This document shows, in pieces, positions 33,716 through 46,275 of a DNA stretch of 64,000 bases. The DNA is taken from the NCBI GenBank assembly GCA_017893485.1, contig CM030366.1, forward strand, positions 74,529,227-74,593,226, given 5' to 3'. The translations under genes and the position numbers were made by a program. The stretch comes from Hemerocallis citrina (lineage: Eukaryota; Streptophyta; Magnoliopsida; Asparagales; Asphodelaceae). The notes under the pieces were generated by a model. It saw only the letters and a program-made list of their open reading frames with translations. It had not been told where the DNA came from and searched no databases. The number at the start of each line of letters is the position of its first letter. Position 1 is the first letter of the stretch.

Positions 33716-34787
33716 ATGGCCCTGTCTCTCTCCTCCAAAACCTTCCTCTCTCCTAACCCCCTCCCCGACTCCTCTTCCTCTTCCCAAAATACCCCCGCCT
33801 ACCTCCACCTTACCAACACTAACCCCTCCACCTCCCTCTCCATCTCCGCCGTCCAATCCGCCGATCCCGCCAAAAAGAAGCCCTCCCCCGCCGCCGTCAC
33901 CACCGCTGACATCTCGTCGCCCGACGTCAGACAACCCCCGACGACCACCAAATGGTCGGTGGAAAGCTGGAAGTCGAAGAAGGCGCTGCAGCTTCCGGAG
34001 TACCCCGACAAGGCGGAGCTGGAGTCGGTGTTGAAGACGATCGAAGCCTTCCCTCCGATCGTGTTCGCTGGAGAGGCGAGGAATCTGGAGGAGAGGATCG
34101 GGGAGGCGGCGATGGGGAAGGCGTTCTTGCTGCAGGGAGGGGATTGCGCGGAGAGCTTCAAGGAGTTCAATGCGAACAATATTAGGGATACGTTCAGGAT
34201 CTTACTGCAGATGGGGGCGGTGCTCATGTTTGGAGGCCAGATGCCGGTTGTCAAGGTATAAAAAAAAACAAAAAACAAAAAAACCCAAACCCTAGTTCTG
34301 GTTTAATTTATCTTCCATTTAAACACTACAGTTTAAAACAACTCATTAAAATTACCCGAACTTTAGGGGCCTATTGACAATTTTTCATGTACCAAGGGGT
34401 TAAAAAGGTAGTTTGAAAAGTCATGTATACACTATATTATGCTAAACCATTTTGATCCAAGAATTTTTCTAATTTTTTAATTCTAAAACAAAAAAGAGAA
34501 CAAAAGTAGGAGACAACTTTCCACTTTATTCTCAATCCGATTTTTTTAAAGGGTAATCCTATCCCCTAATCAAACCTTAAAAAGCATGCATGCAATATTG
34601 TATAGATGTTATTAGAGAATTTTTTCAAAAACAGTTTTGTTATTTTCTCACTTTTTAAAAATTATGTGCAATATGTTGCATAGGGTTATATTTAAAAATT
34701 ATGTGCAATATATTGTACAGGGTTATATTAGTAGTAGTTAAAAGAAAGAACTTTTATGGCTAGAGAGAGGCCTATTGAAAGAAATTT

Positions 34788-34823
<36 letters not shown>

Positions 34824-36116
34824 TTTTTTTTTCATGCTATGTATTAAACCAACTCTGGCTATTTTAAGATAAGAATAAAGTACCATTTCATTCTCCTCCA
34901 AAACAAAAAAAACAAAAAAAAAAGATCTAACATCCCAAATTGTGCATTAAACTTACTTGAAAACATACATTCTTAGAAATTGCTTATTTGTCCTTACCAT
35001 TAATTAAAAAGAAAGATGTGGCTTGTGAATGAGTTATTTTTAAAAGTGGAGGTAGAGGCTTGCAACTTTGGTTTCATACCTGTACCTCCTACTTGAAAAA
35101 ATTAACTCTAATTAATTTGTAACTAATTCTTTGGCAGCAGATAGTTAAGATAAAACTATATGCAGTTGAAATAACTTTGGTAATCTCAACTCTCTGCTTG
35201 AGAAGTCATCACAGCTCCATAAAGGTCCCATTCTATCCAAAGTTATAATAACTGAAGCTATGTGAGATAATTCAACAAAACTCCATTTATCATAACTTAA
35301 TTATGTTTGCAAACACACCCTTAATCTTTTGTCAAACTTTTAGTTAGAGAACTCTTTGCCCATAATTATTTGTAAAAGAGATACTAGAAAATAACATTTA
35401 CATATTCTATTTATAATATTAGTCTTTATTCAAAAGGATATTTTGCATACTTTTCAAGTCAAACGTATGTTCAGGTTTATCGACTTTGACTGCACTATAT
35501 AGTGGAGTCAAAACTCTTTGATTTAGTCGTAGTTCTCTAACCTATATTATTCCTTTGCAGGTGGGCAGGATGGCAGGTCAATTTGCAAAGCCAAGATCCG
35601 ACTCGTTTGAAGAGAGGGATGGGGTGAAGCTTCCTAGCTACAGAGGAGATAACATCAATGGTGATACCTTTGATGAGAAGTCGCGTATCCCGGATCCCCA
35701 GCGGATGATCCGTGCCTATTGCCAGGCAGCAGCAACTCTTAATCTCCTTCGTGCCTTTGCTACGGGAGGTTATGCTTCAATGCAGAGAGTTACACAGTGG
35801 AATCTCGACTTCACCGAGCACAGTGAACAAGGGGACAGGTACCTGCACAAATTTATTACTTTTTGTTTGTGAATTGGATTGATTGTGATGATAGAAAATT
35901 GTATCCAGTATGTCCTAATCAACTAGTAAAATGATGAGTTAGCAAGAAATTCCTAGTGTTTTCTTATAGTTACTATGGATAGTCATCTATGACTCCATAA
36001 TCAAGTAACAAATTAAACAAAGTTGGCGTACCTGTACAATTTTAGTAAGAGTAAATTCGCTAATTATGTAATTTATAGTTACAAAGTTACATTATTTGAT
36101 GGTTAACATCAATCCC

Positions 36117-36170
<54 letters not shown>

Positions 36171-39100
36171 CTCCAACTCTGTTTTGCTTCAATAGCAGTA
36201 TAGTAGTATAGCTTTTCTTTTAATATAGATTAAAGATTAAATTGTTATAGTCAGGTTGGATGGGTAATCCGAAAATAATAATATATAGGGGAATAAATTT
36301 TTTAATTGGATGTTAAATTTTACTACCTTGTAAACCTGTTAGATATGTGAAAAGAATCCTTTCAGTGGGCATTATATATGACATTTTGGAATTCATATAA
36401 ATTAGCCCACTGAAGCGCCAATGACCCTTTGGGTTAGGTTTTGGTTTCCTTGAGGAGCCATTCCCATCACTCATGCCCCTTTAACTGATGCGACAAGCTA
36501 CCAACATTTTCGAGTGATAAAGATTTATTAAAGATTTTATATTTTTGGTATTCTGCAGTAAGATCATTTCTAAACAAGGGGGAAAAAAAAACTATGTTTT
36601 TTTCTTTATCATGGGATAAAGATTTATTAAAGATTTTATATTTTTGGTATTCTGCAGTAAGATCATTTCTAAACAAGGAAAAAAACTATGTTTTTTTCTT
36701 TATTTAATGTTCTGTTGATTTAGGCAAATGGTGAGTTGAGAATTTTGACATTAACATGAAATGGTATGTGTAATAACTATAATTGAAGGTAATTATGCAT
36801 GTTGATATGCATAGAATCCAATAAGAATTGTGTTCACCGATAACTAAATGTACATATCCCAAACTTGAATAAAATTGAGGAGATCTTTATGCATCTCTAT
36901 TCTTCCAAAAGTTTATCAACGTGTGATTTTGTCCTTTCACAAAAGTACAAAAGGAAACAAAATGGTCCCAAAACTTGTGTCATGTATGCTTTAATCTTTT
37001 GAAAAGGGAAAAATAAATCCTCAATTAAAACTGGAAAGCTAAAAGCATATGTGGTGTATATAAAGAGTAGTCCTCATAGTCAGTCATTTAAAATGGCCTA
37101 CCCTGGCCCCAGGCTAAGGGAAGCACATGGTTGGCATCTATAATTCTTTGCTGGAAGGTCCCATCTTTCAAATTCATGTGAGTTTCTGATTGCAATACTC
37201 TTGAGTTTCTGGATGCAACATTCCATTACTAAAAGTAAGCTGAGAAGTAAAGATGAGTGTAGAAAAATTTATTACCTTTTCTTACTGTTAAGTTTTTTAA
37301 GATGTCAATGTGCAAGCCTTTCCTCCAAAAGAAAATAAAGAAAATTCTAACAGGCCCCATGTGGTGGGCGTAGACTGATTGTGAGTTTGCCTAAAATAAA
37401 TTATTCCAGGTGATTTACCAACTCCAAAATTTTGTGTTCGTGAAAAAAAACAGGTACAGAGAGTTGGCTCACCGTGTCGATGAGGCTCTAGGGTTTATGG
37501 CTGCAGCTGGGCTCACGGTGGACCACCCTATAATGACGACAACTGACTTTTGGACATCTCATGAGTGCTTACTCCTCCCATATGAACAATCCCTTACTCG
37601 TGAGGACTCCACCACTGGCCTCTTCTATGATTGTTCAGCCCACATGTTGTGGGTTGGTGAGAGAACTCGACAGCTTGATGGGGCCCATGTTGAGTTCCTC
37701 CGAGGTGTTGCTAATCCTCTTGGCATCAAGGTATTTACCAATTTATCTTATTCATAGGTATTGTACAATATGTGAGAAGTTCAGAAATTTATCGATTATT
37801 TGATTGGTTTAGGTAAGTGATAAGATGGACCCAAATGAGCTGGTGAAGTTGATTGAAATTTTTAACCCACAAAACAAACCTGGAAGGATCACTGTTATCA
37901 CGAGGATGGGAGCAGAGAACATGAGGGTGAAGCTGCCTCATTTGATTAGGGCAGTTCGGAGGGCAGGGCAGATTGTTACTTGGGTTAGTGATCCGATGCA
38001 TGGGAACACCATCAAAGCACCCTGTGGACTTAAGACTCGTCCCTTTGATGCAATTAGGGTAAGTATTCAATCTCCCTCCCTTATTCTCTTCTCAATAAAT
38101 TGAGTTATTTACATCAATTGAGTAAATAACTCAATTGATTTACAGTTCAGAGTTTGCATAAACAGTTCAGAGTTTTAATAGTTACCTTCTATATATTTAT
38201 CTAGTCATGTTTCAATCAGATCGCTACCGTTGCCAAATAAGTTTGAAGGATTTAATATTCAGATTTTTTGTTGTCTGCGCATCTTCATTTTGTTGGCTTG
38301 CTTTTGGTTTAGTTTTATGCACATGCGAGGCATAAAACTGTAGTCTTTGTTCATTTCTAAAAAACGGGATGGTACATCTCCCAAAAACATTTCATAGTAG
38401 TATGTTTAGGTTGAATGAGGTTTCTACCACTTGGGTGATGAGATTCATTCTTTACTTCCATGCATAATCTCACAGGTTTGGCATGTTCATTTCTAAATTC
38501 AGAATTGTCTATTGATTTGGACCCCCACCTGTTACTAAATAGTTCAGTTAGGTTTCTGTCAGGATTCAAAATTAGGTGGTGGATGGCAACAACTTCTGGA
38601 GCACCTGATATTTGGCAATGGTCCTCTCCCCGGCAAAGATGACTTAGTTGTTAGCAGTTGTCTAGCATGATGTAGAACTATGTTCTAACGTAATTGGATC
38701 CTAGATTTTTTTGAGTTTACTCTCGAGAAATTCTTCTAACTTTTTGATACCCTTCAAATCCCCCCTTGAGCTTTCACAATACTCAAGATGGTTCACATTA
38801 AGAAAAATCTACATTGGTTTTAAGGCAGGACTCATCTTCCTTAAGTACTGCATTTGTTAGAAAAAGATAGAAGAAAAAGAACAACTCCTTTCATGATTTT
38901 GCAGCTGGGGCTGTAGGACTTAAATTATATTTATGCCTCTTAATTTATTTCAAAACAGTAAGTGTCAGGACCACACTGATAAGCCATTTATTTCAAAACA
39001 GCAAGTGTCAGGACCACACTGATAAGCCTCTTCTCTAGTGAGAAGATCTAGTGAGCAAGGGCACCAAAAAATGCCCAATTAAATATATTGGGGGTAAAGT

Positions 39101-39524
39101 GTGGGTGTGTAGATCCGTCCTTGTTAAAAATAAAAAAAATCATAGTTACTGCTGCAATCCAAATATCTATTTCTCTGTGAAACCTACAAATGAATGAGAG
39201 GTATATGAAAATTTGTACTTGTGCTAATATGAGTATGATGACATGCAGGCAGAGGTGAGGGCATTTTTTGACGTCCATGAGCAGGAAGGGAGCCACCCCG
39301 GTGGGGTCCACCTGGAGATGACAGGTCAAAATGTGACTGAATGCATTGGTGGGTCTCGAACTGTCACCTTCGACGACCTGAGCTCTCGCTACCACACTCA
39401 TTGTGATCCAAGACTCAATGCATCCCAATCACTTGAACTCGCCTTTATCATTGCTGAGAGGCTTCGCAAGAGGAGGATTGCCAACCACTCTCAGCTGCCC
39501 ATCTCCCCCAACTTTGGGTTCTAA
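33716..39524 (+). CDS. DHS: DAHP synthase, type II, plastidial (3-deoxy-7-phosphoheptulonate synthase)
   Basis: The enzyme condenses phosphoenolpyruvate and erythrose 4-phosphate to DAHP, the entry step of the shikimate pathway that makes Phe, Tyr, Trp and their derivatives. Exons are 33716-34255, 35561-35838, 37454-37730, 37813-38058 and 39249-39524. All introns are GT-AG and phases fit exactly, giving 538 aa, the family's usual length. Residues 1 to about 70 are rich in Ser, Thr and Pro with few acidic residues, as in a chloroplast transit peptide. [19 protein letters not shown] (80-98) begins the mature enzyme. Metal-ligand positions known from type II enzymes are intact: Cys144 (GGDCAESF), His428 (DPMHGNT), Glu470 (HLEMTGQ) and Asp500 (CDPRLN). 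Other signature segments are [13 protein letters not shown] and [11 protein letters not shown]. No stop or frameshift is visible. It is the only intact host gene here and is enclosed by transposons. Confidence 0.97.
34789..34820. repeat. Poly-C run of 32 in DAHP synthase intron 1
   Basis: Thirty-two uninterrupted C residues on the coding strand (poly-G on the other). The run sits about 530 bp into the 1305-bp first intron. Confidence 0.9.
36119..36169. repeat. (TA)n microsatellite in DAHP synthase intron 2
   Basis: About 50 bp of TA repeats inside the 1615-bp second intron (35839-37453). Confidence 0.95.
36515..36706. repeat. Tandem duplication (~100 bp x 2) in intron 2
   Basis: GATAAAGATTTATTAAAGAT through CTTTATC/TTTA occurs twice in succession, almost identical. 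Each copy carries TTCTGCAGTAAG, an acceptor-like sequence. The annotated acceptor at 37453 remains the one that keeps the reading frame. Confidence 0.9.
38945..39028. repeat. Tandem duplication (~42 bp x 2) in intron 4
   Basis: TTTATTTCAAAACAG followed by (T/C)AAGTGTCAGGACC and ACACTGATAAGCC is present twice back to back, with one difference seen, inside the 1190-bp fourth intron. Confidence 0.9.
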
Positions 39525-40549
39525 ACAGAACAGAAAGTAAAGAAGAAAAAAAATTATAATTATTATAATTTAATAGTAAGAGACTTTGGTGGATTTGGAG
39601 GTGTATGGTTTGTTTAGTTTGATGGAAATCGGTTGTTATTTGTGCATACACAATGAGCTCCGAAAAGTTCTCTGTATCCTCAGAAAGTTGAGTGTTGTGC
39701 ATGTATTTATTTGATGTGAACCCTAACAAATGAGTAGGGTGTTTGATAAGAGAACAATTTGAGCAATAGAGATGTTTCTTTTTTCAAATGTGTTTTTAGT
39801 GCTCTTTCCCGAAGAAATGTAAGTTTACTTGAGTAATCCTAAGTTCCAGGTATGCCTCTTGCTATTTTTCTCTGGAAATTAGCAGGAAAACATCATATGA
39901 CAAGTCGGGCTTAAAGAAATCATATTACAGAAAATCTGAGCTTATGATTCTCTTAAAAAACGGTGCCCTCTACATGATTTCCACGGATTCAAGGGGCTTC
40001 TGTAGTTGGGCAATTTGCAGGAGAATCAAAGGATCAAATCTATTGTCATAGCATTTTTCTATGTCCGGTTGGGCATATGTGTTTTTGTCGAATTAGCATG
40101 CCTACTTCAGAAGATCAACTTTGAAGTTATCATATGCTGTTGTATTCATCTAGGGTTACTAATAATTGTTTACGTTTTGACATGTTCTGTTGTCATCAAA
40201 ATTGTAAAAGTTATCTGGGCGAAAACTAATGAAACATGAACTAATTCGTGTTAGGTAGCAATCATGCTGAAGCTTCAAAGGTTTCGCCTTGAGGGTCACA
40301 TACTTGAATGATTAACCATGCTAATTAGTCATGATATATCTTCATCAACAATTATAGCAAATTTACTGAGACAAGCTTGATGTTAAGAGGGATAGAAACT
40401 CCAAATGAAGAGGCATGTGTCAAGGGTGGTGGCATTGCTCCTCTGCTCTCCACCACACACACGTACAAAATCTTAACAGTTGAATGTAGAGAAAGTTTGG
40501 GGAATTAAGCAGGGGGTTCAACCATGGAGAGTACAGCAGCACGCACATG
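39525..40549 (+). other. 3' flank of the DAHP synthase gene
   Basis: This AT-rich stretch should include the 3' untranslated region, perhaps ending before about 39900. AATAAA itself was not seen, and AT-rich variants occur at about 39550-39575. A hydrophobic 77-residue frame at 40006-40239 has no motif and is probably chance. No other gene was recognised. Confidence 0.45.
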
Positions 40550-40839
40550 CGTGCTATTGTGATTTTTTCCCGTACTGACCCACTTATTAAAAATATTTAC
40601 CAAACTTACCCACTTTCAAAAATATTTATCCAATTGACCCACTTTTCAACACGTTTTTGGCAACAAAGACATGTGTGATTTTGATGCCGTTGTTGCCAAG
40701 AGCGGCATCTGTAAAAAAAAAATTAGACCATGCAGCTTTCTGGAGTAACGCCATCAATTCATTTCCTCTCAATCATGAACTCTATGACTTGGGAAAAAAA
40801 TTGTAAGTATGGAAACATCTTATAACTGATCCCGCTATC

Positions 40840-40887
40840 CCCAACAACGATATTCGCATGCGAATGCCGTTGTTGGGGATAAATCAG
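40840..40887. repeat. Large palindrome at the MULE edge
   Basis: TATCCCCAACAACG is mirrored by CGTTGTTGGGGATA around a centre ATTCGCATGCGAAT that is itself a perfect palindrome. The stretch can form a nearly complete 46-bp hairpin with one or two mismatches. Confidence 0.85.
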
Positions 40888-41222
40888 TATAATATTTTTT
40901 TCACATATAAAGTGATCCTCTCTTCTCCTTCCTCTTTCAATTTCTCTCTCTCTCTCTCACCCTCCACTCCCGAACCCAAAACCCTAAAATCCTAGAGCAC
41001 AAATCTGACTACTCTTTACTCTCAAACTTCATCTCTCCTACCTCACTCTCCTTTCACTACGAAATCTAACTCCTCTAATCCGATAAATCTCCAACTTTGT
41101 CTCCAATATTCTCATACATCATCCACGGGGTATTCTCCGTGCTCCAACTAACCGTTTCATTTGAATGTATACCTATAACCATATGTTGTTTAGTTTGCAT
41201 AGTTTATGCATGTGAGTAGTTA

Positions 41223-41608
41223 ATGAATCTAATATTCGTCCATTTATTTATATGTATGGATTACGATATACCTATTTGGTTATATATTGGGAGTGAAATA
41301 ATTCGAGATCCCAAGATAGGATATTGTTATAACGATGTTGAACCAGTCATTATTTGGGTGTCCCGTAACTTTATATACTCACAACTAATAGATAAGATAT
41401 TTGAAGTTACTAATTGGGATAGAGGTGAATGTAGTCTCAAAATCAAAGCACGTCATGTGGCCGGAAAAGGAGAAGGACAATATTTCATGGTGGTGCTTAT
41501 AGATAATGATAATGCACTAAGGTCCATGATTGCTAGGATACTTGATCCAAATTGTAGTTGGACTGCATTGGAGTTATATATTGAGCAAACTAAGCTTCCC
41601 AATGCTTG
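41223..41608 (+). pseudogene. MULE transposase N-terminal domain, truncated
   Basis: The frame contains SEIIRDPKIGYCYNDVEPVI, WVSRNFIYSQLIDKIFEVTN and CSLKIKARHV, the N-terminal module of plant MuDR-type proteins that precedes the zinc finger and MULE catalytic domain in complete copies. Either ATG 41223 or ATG 41256 could start it; the second begins directly at the conserved part. An LTR inserted at 41609 removes the catalytic region, and no continuation is seen in the window. Confidence 0.7.
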
Positions 41609-42555
41609 TGTAGTGCCCCGAATTTCAATACACATGATATTTATAACTCATCCAGAATCTTTACTTCAATGTAAACATAGCACAATAATATAGAAAAAAT
41701 TTAAAACTTCATTACAACAACTCTCTTTACAATGACATAAACTCTCCTGACAATGCACAACGGAATTATTATAAATTAATTACATCGTGATACAGTATTC
41801 AAACTTCTGTCTTCTCTAGAATTCATGTCATAACTCGCATCCATACCACTTATTACCAAGAGTCCAGCAAAAACTATTAAACTGTGGGCACATCAGTTAA
41901 ATATAACTGACGCAATGCTGATAAAAGCAACGAACTTCCAATTCTCACAACACAAACTTGATGCAAAATAAAAACAATGGAGAAATAAAAACAACAAAGT
42001 GAATCTAGTCTAAGTGTATGAGTGTATGCCATGAAACAAAAATCAAAATGCATAAAACAAATGCATAAAAAACAAATGCACACAATGCTCGACTAATGCA
42101 TACTTGTTCGGATTCTATGCATCCCATACTACATAGGTCCAAGGGCAAGTCCTTAGCGTTCTCCTCATTATATGGTTGAATCCATTGCTATATAATCCTA
42201 ACTCGAGGACCGTACTTCAACGCGTAGTCACATGCAAATTGCACCCCTAGAATTGTGGACTTTACCGCCTACCCCTAGCCCAGTATTTGTGGATTTACCG
42301 GGAGTATCTTAGGTCCCGAACATACCGGAGAACCTCAGCCCTTAACTGGCCATATTCGTTAATCCTAGCAAGTCGACCACCCCGTAACTACGAACTAGGC
42401 CTACCCCTAGCCCACCACCCATGGATTTACCAGGCATATCCTGTCCATCCCGAACATTCCTAGGAACAGCAGTTCTTTACTAGACATGTTTGTCGTTGTT
42501 TTCAGCCATAACTCCATCTAGTGTCTGTCCTTATATTCAAACATAAACAACCACT

Positions 42556-44019
42556 TGTTGGATCCTGTAGGCAAGGTAAGAAACACTAGAGGGGAGGAGG
42601 GGGGGTGAATAGTATTTAAAAAAAATTAAATTGCGGATTTAGACTTTTCTTCCGATCAGTCGACTTGAAGAGATAAACCAGTCGACTGAAGCGACAGTTA
42701 AGAAGAGTATTTTTAAAGCGAGCCTGATCAGTCGACTTATAGAAGAGCCAGTCGACTTATCACACAAGTTTTCAGAGATAAAGTAGTACAAGTCTGACCA
42801 GTCGACGTACAAAAGTACACAGTCGACTGTCCAGACAAGTTTCACAAAAAGCTATAAAGTAAGAAAAAGAATGCAAGTTCAAAGAGATACAACCGCAGAG
42901 TACACACGATGTATCCTGGTTCGGTCCTCCCGACCTACATCCAGTTTCCAAGCAACCCACTTGAGATTTTTCTACTATTCTTGAAATAATTACAAGAACA
43001 CCCTACGGCGTTAGACAACAACCTTGTCCAACCCGTAGTTCTTTCTCACAACTAGAGAAAGCAACCCACTCTTCTACCAAGAGTGATAAACCTAACTCTA
43101 CACCCTAGGGCCCTACTCTCCAACCGAGAGGAAATCACTCTCACAACCCGAGAGTGAAGAACAACAACAAAAGAGTTACAATTAAGCTATAGCCTTGTTG
43201 TGGATGTGATTTTATGCGTGGCTATTAAGTCAACTTCCAAAATCAGTCTCAAACAAAATTATTGTTATGCAAGACTGATTTCAGAGAACCAAGACTTAGA
43301 AAGAGAATGCTTTTGAATGCTTCTTCTTGTTTTAGAACCAACAGCTTGAAAACTTTGAAACACAAAAAGCTTGGAAAGTTGTTAACCTTATCACAGTGAT
43401 TTTTATTCTCTATTTATAGAGTTAGAAACACTGGACGTTGGGAGGCAGTTGTACCAACTGTCAACCAACGGAAATAACCTTTTGAAATCGAAAAAATCAA
43501 AATTTGAAAACAGCAAACTGTCGAAACGACTTGAACAGGGGACTGGGTTGCCGTTATGAGTCGACTGATCAGAGTTTGAATAAGATCAGTCAGTTTCGTA
43601 TTAAGACAGTCGATTGATGCTTTATGGCAGTCGACTGGTACTTAACAGCTGAGCTTTTTCAATCTTTGTTTTGATTGGTGTGAGTGTGTGTGACAAGGGT
43701 TTTACATAGTTTCTAAGACTCAATGAAAACAAAAAGATTACAACTGTTACAAGACACTTAATACAGTAAATTGAAGCATATGTCTTGTTCTTGAGTCTTG
43801 AGTCTTGAGATAGCTTTTAGCCTTCGTCTTTATCTTGTAAGCTGGCAACCTTGTAGCTTTCTTGATCAATTAGCAATAAAATTTTTGTTCGTAGCTGTGC
43901 TTGATCAACTTGCTTTAAGAAGCTTGTTAGAACATTTTGCCTTTGTATATCCTGAAATATATAGGAAGTAGAATAACAACTTTGCATTGTGTTGTAATCA
44001 TCAAAATCAAGAATCAACA
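42556..44019 (-). repeat. Copia element 3' LTR
   Basis: On the minus strand it begins TGTTGATTCTTG and ends GGATCCAACA. It contains four GTCGAC pairs (near 42657, 42729, 42799 and 43607). Confidence 0.9.
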
Positions 44020-44353
44020 TTTTCTTCCTTTTTGATGATGACAACACAGTAGCTTATAATAAAGAGAATAAATAATACAAGTGAGAGAATAAATAATACA
44101 AGTGCTCACATGCTCCCCTTATCAATTGTACAACATGCATAGGCAATAGCTTATAATAAAGAGAATAAATAATACAAGTGAGAGAATAAATAATACAAGT
44201 GCTCACATGCTCCCCCTATCAATTGTACAACATGCATAGGGTGAAAAAATACAAATCATGCATATGTTCTCACCATACAACATCAATATACAAAGCAAAA
44301 AATACAAATTTAACATAAAAGAAACAATAGCTTATATGTTCTCCCCCTTTGTC
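44020..44353 (-). other. Polypurine tracts and a tandem repeat before the 3' LTR
   Basis: Read on the minus strand, GGAAGAAAA directly precedes the LTR, and GACAAAGGGGGAGAAC (about 44338-44353) is the purine tract often seen upstream of SIRE LTRs. Between them a ~101-bp unit (TAGCTTATAATAAAGAGAAT ... AACATGCATAGG) is duplicated at 44050-44240. Confidence 0.7.
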
Positions 44354-44492
44354 ATCAACAAAAATGGGGAAAAAATTCCTCACAAACAAACAATACAAAA
44401 CAAAATGCATTCATAGAAACTTAGTCTTAGTTCAAATGATTACAGAGTAGAGAGAAAATGCAACAAAAATACATAAAAATAATAAGAAATCA

Positions 44493-45566
44493 TCAATCTT
44501 CGTCATCGTCATCTTGGTCATCATGACAGGGAGGAGAAAATTGAGCAGTGAACAGGTGAGTAAGATGGAAAATTTGTGACTCAAGAATATCTTGACGATC
44601 CATGATATAATTGACGGCATTATAAATACTGCGCGGATCATCAAAATCTACTCGAGGACAAGAGGAACTAGAAGCAGAAGACGGACGAGCTGAAGTGGCT
44701 AAAGGAACTGGAGGGAAAGTCCTAGAGGTAGACCTAGGTAGAGAAGTAAGAAGCTTCATGCGTGCTAAACTTGCACGATCAAAACATTCATAGTGTTTTA
44801 CTACAGTGGTCTCTGAATCGAGATCGACATCATAATCACAAAAGACTCGAGTAAGAAGGGCACTAAAAGGAAGAAAGGAAGTATGAGACTTATGAAGCCT
44901 AGAAAAAATGATATGACCCCAATTTAGATTGATTTTGTTGAATATTACATAAACGGCTTGTTGTAATTCCATGGAATACTGATCATAACTCCCTGTTTTG
45001 GAAATGATATTGTATGATAGTATCCGTGCAACAAGTTTTGCAACAGGGGTAATGGACCTATTTGTCATAGGGGGTCCATGATTCGGCAAATAAATTCTAG
45101 ATAAAATGGTGGTATCATCCATCTCAATTTCAACTAAGTCAAGCCGTTCATCGTCTATACCCAAAATAAGGTTGATTCTTTCGGAGGTGAGTTTCATCTT
45201 CTTATTTTTGACAGAGGTATAGATGAGTATCTCACCATCATCCGATTGAACAACCCTCATATTTGTATAAAACAAATAAATGAGTTGAGGTTAGTAGTAG
45301 GGTTGATTTTCTAAAGACAAGAATTCATGAAGACTACAATGTTGAAACAAAGATACGAGATTAAACCTATCAAAAGCGGAAAAATTGACAAACCGACCCG
45401 GAAAAATTATCATGGAACATATGATGAACCATTTTTCAATAAGGTCGGGACTTCTAAGATATTGAATGTAATCCTTAGAAGATGAACCCTCATCTACATT
45501 AGATGTTTTAGATCTCTTAGGAGCCATAATAAGAAGGAAAAGAGAGGAAAGGGAGTATACCAACAA
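44493..45566 (-). pseudogene. Extra (envelope-position) coding region after pol in the Copia element
   Basis: Two frames on the minus strand, 45566-45291 and 45275-44493, seem to be one protein broken near 45280-45291. The first starts MAPKRSKTSNVDEGSSSKDY after a short upstream extension. The second has FYTNMRVVQSDDGEILIYTS and KLTSERINLILGI, a Ser/Pro-rich stretch, and an acidic C-terminus (HDDQDDDDED). It resembles the 'putative plant transposon protein' domain found in many plant retroelements. SIRE-type Copia elements carry an additional ORF in this position, sometimes called envelope-like. I see no clear signal peptide or membrane anchor, so an envelope function is not supported. Confidence 0.65.
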
Positions 45567-46275
45567 GGAGACTCTAAAACTTTAAGTGGACTTGAAATCT
45601 AAAAAAAAATCAGCCGGATTGGATATTCATAATGCTGGGAATTGACAGCAGCAGCAACTGTTGCAGTCGACTTCTCTTCTCTCTTCTTCAAATCTGGAAA
45701 ATAAAGGTAGGGTAAAAGTGAAAGGAAGGGGGTAGGTTTAGGGTTTTTACCAAGAAATATATGGCCGAGTTCAAAGGAAAAGGATATCAACGGCTTAGAT
45801 ATGGTCAAAGAAGAGTAAAAAGATGGACAGTCGCCTCAAAAAGATGTACCAAGATTCGAATCTGAAGAAAAACTGATTCGTGACAGTCGAATGGTATGAG
45901 TAGGCAGTCGACTTAGTCAAGAGTTTAAAAAAAAAATATTGAACACAATATTAGTACAACTGGTCAGTCGACTTTGTGCTAAGCTCAGTCGACTGTCTAG
46001 AGCATAAAAACTTCATACAAAATTTAAAATAATACTTGGTAGTCGACTGAACAATGTGTGTAAGTCGACTTATCAAAACAAATTCAAGAAATATCATGAA
46101 AGTTACAAATCCCTAGTTCTCTTCTTAAGGTTATAAAGGTGTCTTCTTTAAGTGGTTTGGTAAAAATATCAGCTACTTGTTTATTAGTAAAAATAAAGTC
46201 TAAAGAAATGTTTCCCTTTAAAACATGATCACGTAGAAAATGATGTCGAATATCAATATGTTTTGTACGTGAGTG

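Larger units (their letters stand above)
40550..41608 (+). mobile_element. 5' part of a second MULE
   Basis: The region has CCGTTGTTG-containing palindromes (40690 and 40840-40887) like those of the MULE at 1128-6885, then a pyrimidine-rich leader. A MULE N-terminal coding region follows at 41223-41608 and is cut by the gypsy-type LTR at 41609. The left edge is an estimate and no target duplication was found. Confidence 0.55.

Noticed and set aside
33659..34278. Minus-strand frames over DAHP synthase exon 1
   Set aside because: Shadows of the GC-rich coding exon on the other strand.
40006..40239. Hydrophobic 77-residue frame downstream of DAHP synthase
   Set aside because: No motif, no promoter or homologous pattern seen; AT-rich DNA readily gives hydrophobic frames.
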